Source: JBLNDJ01 sp050261515 (GTDB taxonomy: Bacteria > Acidobacteriota > Terriglobia > Bryobacterales > Bryobacteraceae). From it: a DNA stretch of 64,000 bases. The stretch spans positions 186,001 to 250,000 of the forward strand of contig JBLNDJ010000060.1 in assembly GCA_050261515.1 (NCBI GenBank), read 5' to 3'. This document shows, piece by piece, positions 16,954 through 25,616 of this stretch. Below the pieces are notes generated by a model. That model did no database searches. It was not told the origin of the DNA and was given only the letters and a program-made list of their open reading frames with translations. Each line of letters opens with the position of its first letter. Position 1 is the stretch's first letter. Made by a program: the position numbers and the translations under genes.

Positions 16954-17900
16954 CGCTCGTGAAACTGGCGACCGTCTTCGTTATTCTCTTCGGCGTCCTC
17001 ACCCTCGCCGCCGGGCTCATCTGGCTCGAGCGCCGCCTTCTCGCGCTCTTCCAGGACCGCTACGGCCCCAACCGTGTCGGCCCCTTCGGGCTCCTGCAAG
17101 TGCTGGCCGACATGATCAAGATCTTCATGAAGGAGGACTGGATCCCGCCCTTCGCCGACAAGTGGGTCTTCGTCCTCGCCCCCGCAATCATCGTCGTCAC
17201 GGTTCTGCTCTCGTTCGTGATTGTCCCCTTCGCGCCCGGCGCGATCGTCCAGGACCTCAACATCGGAATTCTGCTCTTCCTTGGCATGTCGTCGCTCGCG
17301 GTCTACAGCGTCGTGCTCGGCGGCTGGGCGTCGGACAACAAGTACGGCCTGCTCGGCGCGATGCGCGCCGCGGCCCAGATGCTCAGCTACGAGGTCTTCA
17401 TGGGCCTCTCGGTCATGGGCACGGTGCTGCTCGCGGGCTCGTTCCGCCTCACCGACATCGTCGAGGCCCAGCGCGGCATGTGGTTCGTCATCCCGCAATT
17501 CGCGGGTTTCGTCCTGTTCCTGATCGCCGGAAGCGCCGAGATGCGCCGCACCCCGTTCGACATCCCCGAGGCCGAAAGCGAACTCGTCGCCGGCTACCAC
17601 ACCGAGTACTCGGGCATGAAGTTCGGTATGTTCTTCGTCGGCGAATACCTGGGCGTGATTCTCATCTCCGCCCTGATCACGGTGCTGTTTTTCGGAGGCT
17701 GGCTCGGCCCCGTGCTGCCTCCGCTCGTATGGTTTCTCATCAAGCTGCTCTTCTTCATCTGCCTGTTCATCCTGATCCGCGGCGCGCTGCCCCGCGCGCG
17801 CTTCGACCAGGTCCTCGGCTGGGGCTGGAAGATCATGCTGCCGCTCGCCCTCGCGAATCTCGCGATCACGGGCGCGGTGGCGCTCGCATGGAGGCGATGA
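16950..17900 (+). CDS. nuoH: NADH-quinone oxidoreductase subunit H
   Basis: NuoH is the membrane subunit that forms the quinone entry channel and the first proton path of complex I. The 316-residue protein has about eight transmembrane helices. Typical loops are WLERRLLALFQDRYGPNRVG after helix 1, RTPFDIPEAESELVAGYHTE, which holds the acidic quinone-site residues, and the last helix FLIKLLFFICLFILIRG. The ATG at 16950 overlaps the nuoG stop; the much longer upstream frame is a nuoG shadow. nuoI follows after 3 bp. Confidence 0.95.
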   Translation: MTLVKLATVFVILFGVLTLAAGLIWLERRLLALFQDRYGPNRVGPFGLLQVLADMIKIFMKEDWIPPFADKWVFVLAPAIIVVTVLLSFVIVPFAPGAIVQDLNIGILLFLGMSSLAVYSVVLGGWASDNKYGLLGAMRAAAQMLSYEVFMGLSVMGTVLLAGSFRLTDIVEAQRGMWFVIPQFAGFVLFLIAGSAEMRRTPFDIPEAESELVAGYHTEYSGMKFGMFFVGEYLGVILISALITVLFFGGWLGPVLPPLVWFLIKLLFFICLFILIRGALPRARFDQVLGWGWKIMLPLALANLAITGAVALAWRR

Positions 17901-17903
17901 ACT

Positions 17904-18419
17904 ATGTGGAGTCAAGTGCGAACCATCTGGTCCGTATTCCTGCACGCGTTTAACAAGCGGGTGACAGTGCAGTATCCCGAGCAGCCCTTCCGCTTCCCGG
18001 CGCGCTACCGCGGCCGCATCGTCCTGACGCGCGACCCGGATGGCGGCGAGCGCTGCGTAGGCTGCTATCTCTGCGCCGTCGCCTGCCCGGTCGATTGCAT
18101 CGCGCTCCAGGCCACGCAGGACGAAACCGGCCGCCGCTACCCGGCCTTCTTCCGCATCAACTTCTCGCGCTGCATTTTCTGCGGCTACTGCGAGGAGGCC
18201 TGCCCTACCTACGCCATCCAGCTCACGCCCGACTTCTACATGAGCGAATACAACCGCGCCAGCATGGTCTACGAGAAGGAAGACCTGCTCATCAGCGGCC
18301 AGGGCAAGTATCACGGCTACAACTTCTGGCGCGTCGCCGGAGTTCCCATCGGCGGCAAGGACCGCGGCGAGGCCGAGCGCGAAAGCCCGCCCACCGACGT
18401 GCGCAGCCTTCTGCCTTGA
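17904..18419 (+). CDS. nuoI: NADH-quinone oxidoreductase subunit I
   Basis: NuoI is the 23-kDa ferredoxin-like subunit with two [4Fe-4S] clusters, N6a and N6b, which carry electrons toward N2. The 171-residue product has both complete motifs: ERCVGCYLCAVACPVDCI and RCIFCGYCEEACPTYAIQ. An amphipathic N-terminal helix (VRTIWSVFLHAFNKRVTV) would lie on the membrane. A GGAGG at 17891-17895 precedes the ATG at 17904 by 8 nt. The C-terminal tail is polar and not conserved. Confidence 0.95.
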   Translation: MWSQVRTIWSVFLHAFNKRVTVQYPEQPFRFPARYRGRIVLTRDPDGGERCVGCYLCAVACPVDCIALQATQDETGRRYPAFFRINFSRCIFCGYCEEACPTYAIQLTPDFYMSEYNRASMVYEKEDLLISGQGKYHGYNFWRVAGVPIGGKDRGEAERESPPTDVRSLLP

Positions 18420-18423
18420 CGCC

Positions 18424-19044
18424 ATGGAATTCACCTTCTACATCGCCGGCTCCATCGCGATCGTCTCGACGCTGATGACGATCACGCGCCTGAACGCCGT
18501 CCACGCGCTGCTCTACCTCACGCTGTCGCTGCTCTCCGTGGCGGTGGTCTTTTACACGCTCGGTGCGGAGCTTGTGGCGGCGCTCGAAGTCATCGTCTAC
18601 GCGGGCGCCATCATGGTGCTCTTCATCTTCGTCGTCATGATGCTGAACCTCGGCCCGGCCTCGATCGTGAAGGAGCGCGAGTTGTTCGCACCGCGCGCGT
18701 GGGCCGGCCCGTCGGTGCTCGCCGCCATCCTGATCGCCCAATTCGCCTGGGCGATCTCGCACGTGCGCGAAGGGCCGCGCACGACGGCTTTCATCACGCC
18801 GAAACAAATCGGCCTCGAACTCTACGGGCCGTACGTCATCGGCGTGGAACTCGCGTCCGTTCTGCTGATGGGCGCGCTGGTCGGCGCTTACCATCTGGGG
18901 CGGCGCCTGAAAGATCTACCGGAGGATGCCAATGCCCGCGGTTCCGACAGAGAACGCGCTCATGCTGGCGGGGATCTTGTTCGCGCTGGGAGTGGTGGGA
19001 GTGCTGGTCCGGCGGAACGTGATCTTCGTCCTGATGTCGATTGA
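18424..19044 (+). CDS. nuoJ: NADH-quinone oxidoreductase subunit J (odd C-terminal tail)
   Basis: NuoJ is a membrane subunit of complex I with five helices. The conserved third-helix region appears as LEVIVYAGAIMVLFIFVVMM, and the last helix as IGVELASVLLMGALVGAYHL. The frame continues for about 40 residues beyond the expected end (after GRRLKDLPEDA) into a hydrophilic, Arg/Gly-rich sequence that overlaps nuoK by 113 nt in another frame. The tail is probably not functional. A one-base shift just before 18908 would give a stop (TGA at 18908-18910), so either an indel in the sequence or natural read-through is possible. Confidence 0.88.
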   Translation: MEFTFYIAGSIAIVSTLMTITRLNAVHALLYLTLSLLSVAVVFYTLGAELVAALEVIVYAGAIMVLFIFVVMMLNLGPASIVKERELFAPRAWAGPSVLAAILIAQFAWAISHVREGPRTTAFITPKQIGLELYGPYVIGVELASVLLMGALVGAYHLGRRLKDLPEDANARGSDRERAHAGGDLVRAGSGGSAGPAERDLRPDVD

Positions 19045-19240
19045 GGTGATGCTGAACGCCTCCGGCCTCGCGTTCATCGCCGCCGGCGCGCGCTGGGGCC
19101 GTGCGGACGGCCAGATCATGTTCCTGTTCATCCTCGCCGCCGCGGCCGCCGAAGTCGCCATCGGCCTCGCGCTCGTGATCCAGATCTACCACCGCTTCCG
19201 CCTGCTCGACACGGATTCGATCAGCGAAATGCACGGGTAA
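18932..19240 (+). CDS. nuoK: NADH-quinone oxidoreductase subunit K
   Basis: NuoK is a three-helix membrane subunit of complex I homologous to MrpC of Na+/H+ antiporters, with conserved glutamates in helices 2 and 3. The 102-residue sequence shows NVIFVLMSIEVMLNASGLAF with the first Glu and AAAAEVAIGLALVIQIYH with the second. GGAGG at 18921-18925 lies 6 nt before the ATG at 18932; the ATG at 18926 touches the Shine-Dalgarno and is unlikely. The 5' part overlaps the out-of-frame tail of nuoJ. Confidence 0.95.
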   Translation: MPAVPTENALMLAGILFALGVVGVLVRRNVIFVLMSIEVMLNASGLAFIAAGARWGRADGQIMFLFILAAAAAEVAIGLALVIQIYHRFRLLDTDSISEMHG

Positions 19241-19242
19241 CC

Positions 19243-21042
19243 ATGCTCGACCTCCTCTGGCTCATCCCGGCGATCCCCCTGGCGAGCGCGATCCTGCTCG
19301 CCGTGCTGGGCTCCCGCTTCCCGAGGCCCGCCGTCGGCGCCATCGGCACGGGCTCCATCGGAGCCTCCGCCGTCGTCGCGATCCTCGTCGCCTTGTCCTT
19401 CCGCGGCGAAGCCTTCCGCCAGCCTCTCTGGACCTGGATCCCCGGCATGGGCGGCTTCGGCTTCTACCTCGACGCGCTCTCGCTCGTGATGGTCGTTGTC
19501 GTCACTTTCGTCAGCTTCTGGATCCACCTTTACTCCACCGAGTACATGGAAGAGAGCGAAGGCTACAGCCGCTTCTTCGCCTACATGAACCTGTTCGTGG
19601 CCTCCATGGTGACGCTGGTGCTCGCCGGCAACCTGCTGCTGCTTTTCCTCGGCTGGGAAGGCGTCGGCCTGTGCAGTTACCTTCTGATCGGCTTCTGGTA
19701 TCAGGACCCAGCCAACGGCCGCGCCGCGCAAAAAGCCTTTATCGTGACGCGCGTCGGCGACACGGCGTTCACCATCGGCCTGCTGCTGCTGTTCACCCGG
19801 CTCGGCACGCTCGAAATCCAGGACCTGATGTCCCGCGCCACCGCGCAGTGGCCGGTCAACTCGACCCTCGCCGTCGCGGCCGCCGCGCTGCTCGTCGGAG
19901 GCGCTGTAGGCAAATCGGCGCAACTCCCGCTCCAGACGTGGCTGCCCGACGCGATGGTCGGCCCCACGCCCACCAGCGCGCTCATCCACGCCGCAACCAT
20001 GGTCACCGCGGGCGTCTACCTCATCGCCCGCACACACGCGCTGTTCACGCTCGCGCCCGCCGTCATGCGCGCCGTTGCCGTCATCGGCGCGGCGACGCTC
20101 CTCATGTCCGGCATCAGCGCGCTCACGCAGGTCGAAATCAAGAAGGCGCTCGCCTACTCCACCATCAGCCAGATCGGCTACATGTTCCTCGCGCTCGGCG
20201 TGGGCGCGTGGAGCGCGGCCATCTTCCACTTCATGACGCACGCCTTCTTCAAGGCTCTGCTCTTCCTCACCGCCGGCGTCGTCATCGAATCGCTCCACCA
20301 CGAGAACGACATCTTCCGCATGGGCGGCATGCGCCGCTACCTGCCCGTTGCGTTCTGGGCGTTCCTCATCGGCGGCTGCGCGCTCGCGGGCCTGCCCTTC
20401 GTCACCTCCGGCTTCTACAGCAAGGACCTGATCCTGTGGAGCGCCTGGTCCTCGGACCGTGGCGCAACGGCGCTTTGGGTCGCCGGTCTCGCGGGCGTCT
20501 TCCTCACATCGCTATACACCTTCCGCCTGATCCTGATCGTCTTCTTCGGCCGGGCGGAGCACGAAATCTCGAAGCGCCCTCGCTTTGCCATGACGGCCCC
20601 GCTCATCGTGCTCGCGGTTCTCTCAATCATTGGCGGCTTCGTAAACGTGGTCAAGTTCCTGGGTACAGCGCTTCCGCCCATAGGTGAAGCGCACGGCGGC
20701 AAGTCGGAAGCACTCTCCGGAGCCGCGGCCGCCGCGCTGTTCTTCCTCGGCCTGGTGACGGCCTGGCTGCTCTACGCGCGCCGCCGTCCCTCGCGCGCGC
20801 GCTTCCGCATCAATAGCTGGGGCATGGACCGCCTCTACGGCGCACTTTTTGTACGCCCTGTCCTGTGGTTCGCCGCCGCGAACAAATCCGATGCCGTAGA
20901 CAAAATCTTCGGGGGATCGGCGCGAGCGGCCGAATCCGCCTGGCGGGGCATGAGCGCTACAGAAACGGGCCGCGTGCGCTGGTACGCGGCCGGAATCGTC
21001 GGCGGAACCGTCGTTCTGCTGGCGATCGCGTACCTCGTATGA
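19243..21042 (+). CDS. nuoL: NADH-quinone oxidoreductase subunit L
   Basis: NuoL is the distal antiporter-like proton pump of complex I. The 599-residue protein has some sixteen predicted helices. Characteristic parts are HLYSTEYMEESEGYSRFFAY, FLGWEGVGLCSYLLIGFW with its conserved Glu, and AQLPLQTWLPDAMVGPTPTS, followed by VEIKKALAYSTISQIGYMF with the key Lys pair. The long lateral amphipathic helix falls in the last third. The stop overlaps the nuoM start (ATGA). Confidence 0.95.
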   Translation: MLDLLWLIPAIPLASAILLAVLGSRFPRPAVGAIGTGSIGASAVVAILVALSFRGEAFRQPLWTWIPGMGGFGFYLDALSLVMVVVVTFVSFWIHLYSTEYMEESEGYSRFFAYMNLFVASMVTLVLAGNLLLLFLGWEGVGLCSYLLIGFWYQDPANGRAAQKAFIVTRVGDTAFTIGLLLLFTRLGTLEIQDLMSRATAQWPVNSTLAVAAAALLVGGAVGKSAQLPLQTWLPDAMVGPTPTSALIHAATMVTAGVYLIARTHALFTLAPAVMRAVAVIGAATLLMSGISALTQVEIKKALAYSTISQIGYMFLALGVGAWSAAIFHFMTHAFFKALLFLTAGVVIESLHHENDIFRMGGMRRYLPVAFWAFLIGGCALAGLPFVTSGFYSKDLILWSAWSSDRGATALWVAGLAGVFLTSLYTFRLILIVFFGRAEHEISKRPRFAMTAPLIVLAVLSIIGGFVNVVKFLGTALPPIGEAHGGKSEALSGAAAAALFFLGLVTAWLLYARRRPSRARFRINSWGMDRLYGALFVRPVLWFAAANKSDAVDKIFGGSARAAESAWRGMSATETGRVRWYAAGIVGGTVVLLAIAYLV

Positions 21043-22505
21043 GCCTGCTCCTGATTCTCCTCATTCCGATCGCCGCGGGCCTGCTCGCCTGGATCGCGGC
21101 CCGCTGGAGCAACGCGCTTCCGCGCTGGATCTCCCTCATCGCCACGCTCGCCGGCCTCGCCCTGGTCACCGCGGCGTGGAAGGGCGGCGCCCCCGAGCTG
21201 AACCGCCCCTGGATCGCCGACCTCGGCATCCACTTCCACCTCGCGATGGACGGCCTCAGCTTCGTCCTCATCGCCCTCACGATGTTCCTCGGCGCGGCAT
21301 CGGTCATCGCGTCCTGGACCGGCATCCGCACCAACATCGGCTTCTTCCACCTGAACCTCATGTGGATTCTCGCCGGCATCGCGGGCGTATTCCTGGCTCG
21401 CGACCTGTTCCTGTTCTACTTCGCCTGGGAGCTCATGCTCATCCCGATGTACTTCCTGATCGCGATCTGGGGGCACGAGCGCCGCATCTACGCTTCGGTG
21501 AAGTTTTTCCTCTTCACGCAGATCAGCGGGCTCTTCATGCTGATCTCGATCCTCGCGCTCTACTTCGCGCATCACGCCCAGACCGGCGTCTACTCGTTCG
21601 AGTATTCCGATCTGCTCGGCACGCGCCTCGCCGAGCCCGCCGCGACCTGGATCATGCTCGGCTTCTTCGTCGCCTTCGCCGTCAAGCTCCCGATGTTCCC
21701 GCTCCACACCTGGCTGCCCGACGCCCACACCGAAGCCCCCACCGCGGGCAGTGTCATCCTGGCCGGCCTCATGCTCAAGACCGGCGGCTACGGCCTGCTC
21801 CGCTTCGTGCTCCCGCTGTTCCCCGATTCCGCCCGCGCCTTCGCGCCCGTCGCCATGGCGCTCGCGGTCGCCGGCATCCTCTACGGCTCTCTGATGGCCT
21901 TCGCGCAAACCGACCTGAAGCGCCTGGTCGCCTACACCAGCGTCAGCCATCTCGGCTTCGTGCTGCTCGGCGTGTTCGCCGGAAACGAACTCGCCATCAG
22001 GGGCGCGGTCGTCACCATGATCGCCCACGGTTTCAGCACCGGAGCGCTGTTCATCATCGCCGGCAGCTTGCAGGACCGCATTCACACTCGCGAGATGGGA
22101 CACATGGGCGGCCTCTGGTCCGTGGCGCCCTACATGAGCGGCGCAACTATGTTCTTCCTGATGGCCTCGCTCGGCCTGCCCGGCCTGGCCGATTTCGTCG
22201 GCGAATTTCTCGTGCTCGCCGGAACGTTCCAGGTCAGCCGACCGCTCGCCGTCGTCGCCTCGATCGGCGTTCTGATGTCCACCATTTACGGACTCAAAAT
22301 GATCCAAAAAGCCTTCCACGGCCCGAATCGGAACGAACTGGCGTTCCCCGACCTGGTCCCCCGCGAAGCGCTCATCCTCGGAATCATGATGGTCGCGCTG
22401 GTCTGGCTCGGCCTCTACCCCAAGCCCGTGCTGGATGTAGGGCCGGCCCCCTGGTCCGCGGCCGGCTCGCTGGCCGGCTCTGGAACTATCCATGACCAAC
22501 ACTGA
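21039..22505 (+). CDS. nuoM: NADH-quinone oxidoreductase subunit M
   Basis: NuoM is the middle antiporter-like proton pump. The 488-residue product carries FYFAWELMLIPMYFLIAIWG (with the conserved Glu), KLPMFPLHTWLPDAHTEAPT and TDLKRLVAYTSVSHLGFVLL, the hallmark lysine helices. The ATG at 21039 overlaps the nuoL stop; the frame upstream of it is a nuoL shadow. The last 14 bp overlap nuoN. Confidence 0.95.
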   Translation: MSLLLILLIPIAAGLLAWIAARWSNALPRWISLIATLAGLALVTAAWKGGAPELNRPWIADLGIHFHLAMDGLSFVLIALTMFLGAASVIASWTGIRTNIGFFHLNLMWILAGIAGVFLARDLFLFYFAWELMLIPMYFLIAIWGHERRIYASVKFFLFTQISGLFMLISILALYFAHHAQTGVYSFEYSDLLGTRLAEPAATWIMLGFFVAFAVKLPMFPLHTWLPDAHTEAPTAGSVILAGLMLKTGGYGLLRFVLPLFPDSARAFAPVAMALAVAGILYGSLMAFAQTDLKRLVAYTSVSHLGFVLLGVFAGNELAIRGAVVTMIAHGFSTGALFIIAGSLQDRIHTREMGHMGGLWSVAPYMSGATMFFLMASLGLPGLADFVGEFLVLAGTFQVSRPLAVVASIGVLMSTIYGLKMIQKAFHGPNRNELAFPDLVPREALILGIMMVALVWLGLYPKPVLDVGPAPWSAAGSLAGSGTIHDQH

Positions 22506-24060
22506 CTTTACGGCCCTACTCCCGCTCCTGCTCGTTTCCGGCATGTCCGTAGTGGTCATGCTGGCAATCGCCCTGCGCCGCAGCCACACCCTCACAGCCG
22601 CCCTTACCGCCGCCACCCTGGCCGCCGCCTTCGTCTCGCTCTGGCCCGCCGCCTCCGCCGCGCCCCGCCAGGTCACGCCGCTTCTCTCGATCGATGGCTA
22701 CGCACTTTTCTACATCGGCCTGATAATTGCGGCCTCCCTCGCCGTCACTTTCCTCGCCTACGACTACTTCGAACGCCTCCACATCCAGCGCGAAGAATTC
22801 TACGTCCTCCTGCTGGTCTCGGTCCTCGGCGCCGGGGTGCTCGCCGCGAGCGACCACTTCGTTTCCTTCTTCCTCGGCCTCGAACTCCTCAGCGTCCCCC
22901 TGTTCGGCCTGATCGCCTATCGCAGCGGCGGCCGCCTCAGCCTCGAAGCCGGAATCAAGTACCTCATTCTCGCCGCGACCTCTGTCGCCTTCCTCTTATT
23001 CGGCATCGCGCTCATCTACGCCGATCTCGGTACCCTCGCCTTCTCGCGCATGACCGGGGGCACGCTGCTGCTGCCCGGCCTCGTGTTTCTGATGGCCGGC
23101 TTCGGCTTCAAGCTCGCCCTCGTCCCTTTCCACCTCTGGACCGCGGACGTCTACGAAGGCGCCCCCGCGCCCGTCACCGCCTTTATCTCCACCGTCTCGA
23201 AAACCGCGATGTTCGCGCTGCTCGTGCGTTATTTCGCGGTCTCGGGAGGCCGCGCGCACCCCGCGGTCACGCTCGTATTCACCATCGTCGCGATCGCCTC
23301 GATGATCGGCGGCACGCTGCTCGCCCTCAAGCAGGACGACGTGAAGCGCATCCTCGCCTACTCCTCGATCGCGCACCTCGGCTACATCCTGACCGGATTC
23401 CTCGCAGGCGGCGAGCTCGCCGAGCGCGCCGTGGCCTATTATTTGGCCGCCTACACCGTGACCCTGATCGCGGCCTTCGGCGTTGTCTCCGCGCTCTCGT
23501 CGGCGCGCGGCGAGCCCGGCGGCGTTGCCGATTACAGCGGCCTGTTCTGGACGCGTCCCGCCCTCGGCATCGTCTTCACCGGAGCCCTGCTCTCCCTTGC
23601 CGGCATCCCTCTCACGGGCGGCTTCTTCGCCAAGTACTTCGTGCTTGCCGCGGGGGCGTCGGCCTCGCAGTGGGCCCTGATTCTGACGCTCGTCGTCACG
23701 AGCGGCATCGGCATCTACTACTACCTGCGCATCCTGGTCGTGCTCTACAACCGGCCGCAGCTCGAGCCCGTCTTCCCGCGCCCGCGCCCCGCCGAAGCCA
23801 TCGCGCTCGCCTCCGCGCTCGCGCTCGTGGTATGGCTCGGGGTCTGGCCGGCCCCGATGATGCGCATCATTCGCCCGTTCGCCGGCGCAGAACCTCGATC
23901 AGGCTACGCAGGTCCGCAAACCCGCGCCACGCCACCACCGCGGCAATCAGGGCAAAGCTCGCCCCCGCCACCACAAAGCACAGCGTCCAGAATTGCCACC
24001 ACAGCGAGGTCGAATCCATCGCTTCCTCCTACACCCCGCACCACTCCAGCACTGCGGTGA
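22492..24060 (+). CDS. nuoN: NADH-quinone oxidoreductase subunit N (extended tail)
   Basis: NuoN is the third antiporter-like subunit of complex I and closes the operon. Family motifs are FFLGLELLSVPLFGLIAYR with its Glu, KLALVPFHLWTADVYEGAPA and DDVKRILAYSSIAHLGYIL. The membrane part ends at about residue 464 (MMRIIRPFA). The frame then runs on for 58 residues of Pro/Ser/Thr/Arg-rich sequence with no stop, across the antisense 50-codon gene at 23867-24019 and into the end of the M20 peptidase. The tail is likely a by-product of a lost stop rather than functional sequence. Confidence 0.9.
   Translation: MTNTDFTALLPLLLVSGMSVVVMLAIALRRSHTLTAALTAATLAAAFVSLWPAASAAPRQVTPLLSIDGYALFYIGLIIAASLAVTFLAYDYFERLHIQREEFYVLLLVSVLGAGVLAASDHFVSFFLGLELLSVPLFGLIAYRSGGRLSLEAGIKYLILAATSVAFLLFGIALIYADLGTLAFSRMTGGTLLLPGLVFLMAGFGFKLALVPFHLWTADVYEGAPAPVTAFISTVSKTAMFALLVRYFAVSGGRAHPAVTLVFTIVAIASMIGGTLLALKQDDVKRILAYSSIAHLGYILTGFLAGGELAERAVAYYLAAYTVTLIAAFGVVSALSSARGEPGGVADYSGLFWTRPALGIVFTGALLSLAGIPLTGGFFAKYFVLAAGASASQWALILTLVVTSGIGIYYYLRILVVLYNRPQLEPVFPRPRPAEAIALASALALVVWLGVWPAPMMRIIRPFAGAEPRSGYAGPQTRATPPPRQSGQSSPPPPQSTASRIATTARSNPSLPPTPRTTPALR
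23867..24019 (-). CDS. 50-residue single-pass membrane protein (unrecognised)
   Basis: This small gene encodes 50 residues: a short N-terminus (MDSTSLWW), one hydrophobic helix (about residues 9-31, FWTLCFVVAGASFALIAAVV) and a basic, amphipathic C-terminus (DLRSLIEVLRRR). A strong Shine-Dalgarno, AGGAGGA, overlaps the stop of the M20 peptidase and lies about 5 nt before the ATG at 24019. That, with the 9-bp spacing, makes it the fourth gene of the symporter operon. I do not recognise the family. An accessory role for the symporter, as small subunits have for some other transporters, is conjecture. It is fully antisense to the nuoN tail. Confidence 0.65.
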   Translation of the reverse strand: MDSTSLWWQFWTLCFVVAGASFALIAAVVAWRGFADLRSLIEVLRRRTGE

Positions 24061-25324
24061 GCAGCACGGCCGCGGTCTCGAGCACCGACGGAATTTCCAC
24101 GTACTCGTCCACGTAGTGCGCCCCCGCGCCGCTAGGCCCAAACAACAGCGTCGGGATACCGAACTCCCGCTGCACCAGGAACGCATCGCACGGATGCGGC
24201 GCCGCCGTAACCTTCGGCGGAGCGCCCAACGCGGCGCCGGCCGCATCCACGAAGCACCGGCTCCATTCGTGTTCCGGCGCGAGTTCGTGCCCTTCCAGCG
24301 GCGGATCGAACACCGGCCGCCACGCGATCGGGTGATTGCGGAAGAACGGGTCGGCGGCGCAGAACTCGTCGAGCGAGCGCCGCACCTCGGCCAGCACCAC
24401 GGCCGCGCTCTCGTGCGGCAAAAACTGGAAGTACACCCGGACCCCCGCCTTGAGCGGCACGCTGTGCGGCTCGGTGCCGTCCAGGCGATTCGCCTCAATC
24501 GCCAGCACCTGCACCGGCGCGGGATCGGGGAAGTCGCGGTAAGCGCTCCCGCGGTCGATCGCGCGCCGCCGCGCTACCCACGTATCCACCCAGCCGAGCA
24601 GGCGGCCCGTCGCGATGGCAGGCGAGACAACCTCATCGTCAGAAAAGTAGTGCTCCGGATCGCCGGCCTCGCACACGAGATCGATGATCGCACCACCGCG
24701 CGTGGCGAGCGAAACTTCCAGATGCGTAGCCTCGGTGACCACGCAGGCATCGGCGCGGGGCCCGTGCAGCCTCGCCGCGAGCGTTCCGCCTCCGCCGCCC
24801 CACTCCTCATCCACCACGGACTCAGCGAACACATCGCCGGCCGGCCTCAGCCCCGCTTTCCGCAGCGCGCACAGCACCGCGAACTGCGCCGCGAGGCCGC
24901 CCTTCATGTCGAAGCTGCCCCGGCCGTACAAGCGCCCGTCGCGCACTGTGCCGGACCACGGGCTCTCCGTCCACACGCCGCTCCCGGGCGTCACCGTGTC
25001 CATGTGGCCGTTGAACAGCACGCTCCGGCCGCGCCCCGCGCCCGCAACCGTCGAAATCAGGTTCTTTCTGCCCGCGTAGTTGCGCTCGTACCGTACGAGG
25101 GCGTGCCCCGAGTCGCGCACAAACGCCGTGTCGTAAAGCTCCGTCTCGACGCCGTACGTCTTCAGAAACTCGGCCACCACGAGCTGCCCCGCCGTCTCGT
25201 TCCCCTCGGGCGGCAGCGCGACCGTATTGGTGCGAACCAGCTCCGTGAGCAGCCGGACGGTATCGGCCTCAAGCGGCGCGAGCAGCTTCTTCGCCGTGAG
25301 CGCGTTAGTAGTCGAGGATTTCAT
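24029..25324 (-). CDS. M20 family metallopeptidase (ArgE/DapE-like)
   Basis: This 431-residue cytosolic enzyme belongs to the M20 peptidases, which use two zinc ions to hydrolyse N-acyl amino acids or short peptides (ArgE, DapE, carboxypeptidase G2). Metal-site motifs are FNGHMDTVTPG, GRGSFDMKGG, the catalytic VDEEWGGGGG, VTEATHLE and the last His in GAGAHYVDE. The lid or dimerisation domain spans about residues 210-320. It overlaps the preceding gene by 20 bp. Next to a Na+/solute symporter it probably cleaves an imported peptide or acylated amino acid; substrate cannot be named. Confidence 0.88.
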   Translation of the reverse strand: MKSSTTNALTAKKLLAPLEADTVRLLTELVRTNTVALPPEGNETAGQLVVAEFLKTYGVETELYDTAFVRDSGHALVRYERNYAGRKNLISTVAGAGRGRSVLFNGHMDTVTPGSGVWTESPWSGTVRDGRLYGRGSFDMKGGLAAQFAVLCALRKAGLRPAGDVFAESVVDEEWGGGGGTLAARLHGPRADACVVTEATHLEVSLATRGGAIIDLVCEAGDPEHYFSDDEVVSPAIATGRLLGWVDTWVARRRAIDRGSAYRDFPDPAPVQVLAIEANRLDGTEPHSVPLKAGVRVYFQFLPHESAAVVLAEVRRSLDEFCAADPFFRNHPIAWRPVFDPPLEGHELAPEHEWSRCFVDAAGAALGAPPKVTAAPHPCDAFLVQREFGIPTLLFGPSGAGAHYVDEYVEIPSVLETAAVLLTAVLEWCGV

Positions 25325-25616
25325 AGATCTCCGTGTATGCCTCCAGCATCATCGGCGACTGCAACGCGAACAGCCGGCCGTGCTCCGGGTCGCCTGCCAT
25401 CCCATCAAGCGCCGCGTGGACTTTCTCGAGGGATGGGAACTCGCACTCCCAGATCAGCGTCTGCCCCGGTTCGCGCCCGGCCACCGGCCGCATGCGGCGT
25501 CCGCGAGCCGCGCCCGGCGTCTTTCGCTCCAGCTCGGCGAATTTCCGCTCCAGCTCGAGGAACGCATCCTGATCCGAAATCCGGAACCGCTGCACAAATC
25601 TCAGCACGTAAGCCAT
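25305..25616 (-). CDS. small NIPSNAP/dimeric alpha-beta barrel-like protein
   Basis: The 103-residue product has the beta-alpha-beta pattern of dimeric alpha/beta barrel (NIPSNAP or EthD-like) proteins: YVLRFVQRFRISDQDAFLEL as strand and helix, TLIWECEFPSLEKVHAALDG as the middle strand and helix, and MMLEAYTEIYEILDY at the end. Such proteins are small cytosolic dimers; some bind or modify small molecules and many have no known role. The ATG overlaps the symporter stop (TAATG) with GGGAGG upstream, and the end overlaps the peptidase start. Family assignment is tentative. Confidence 0.65.
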   Translation of the reverse strand: MAYVLRFVQRFRISDQDAFLELERKFAELERKTPGAARGRRMRPVAGREPGQTLIWECEFPSLEKVHAALDGMAGDPEHGRLFALQSPMMLEAYTEIYEILDY

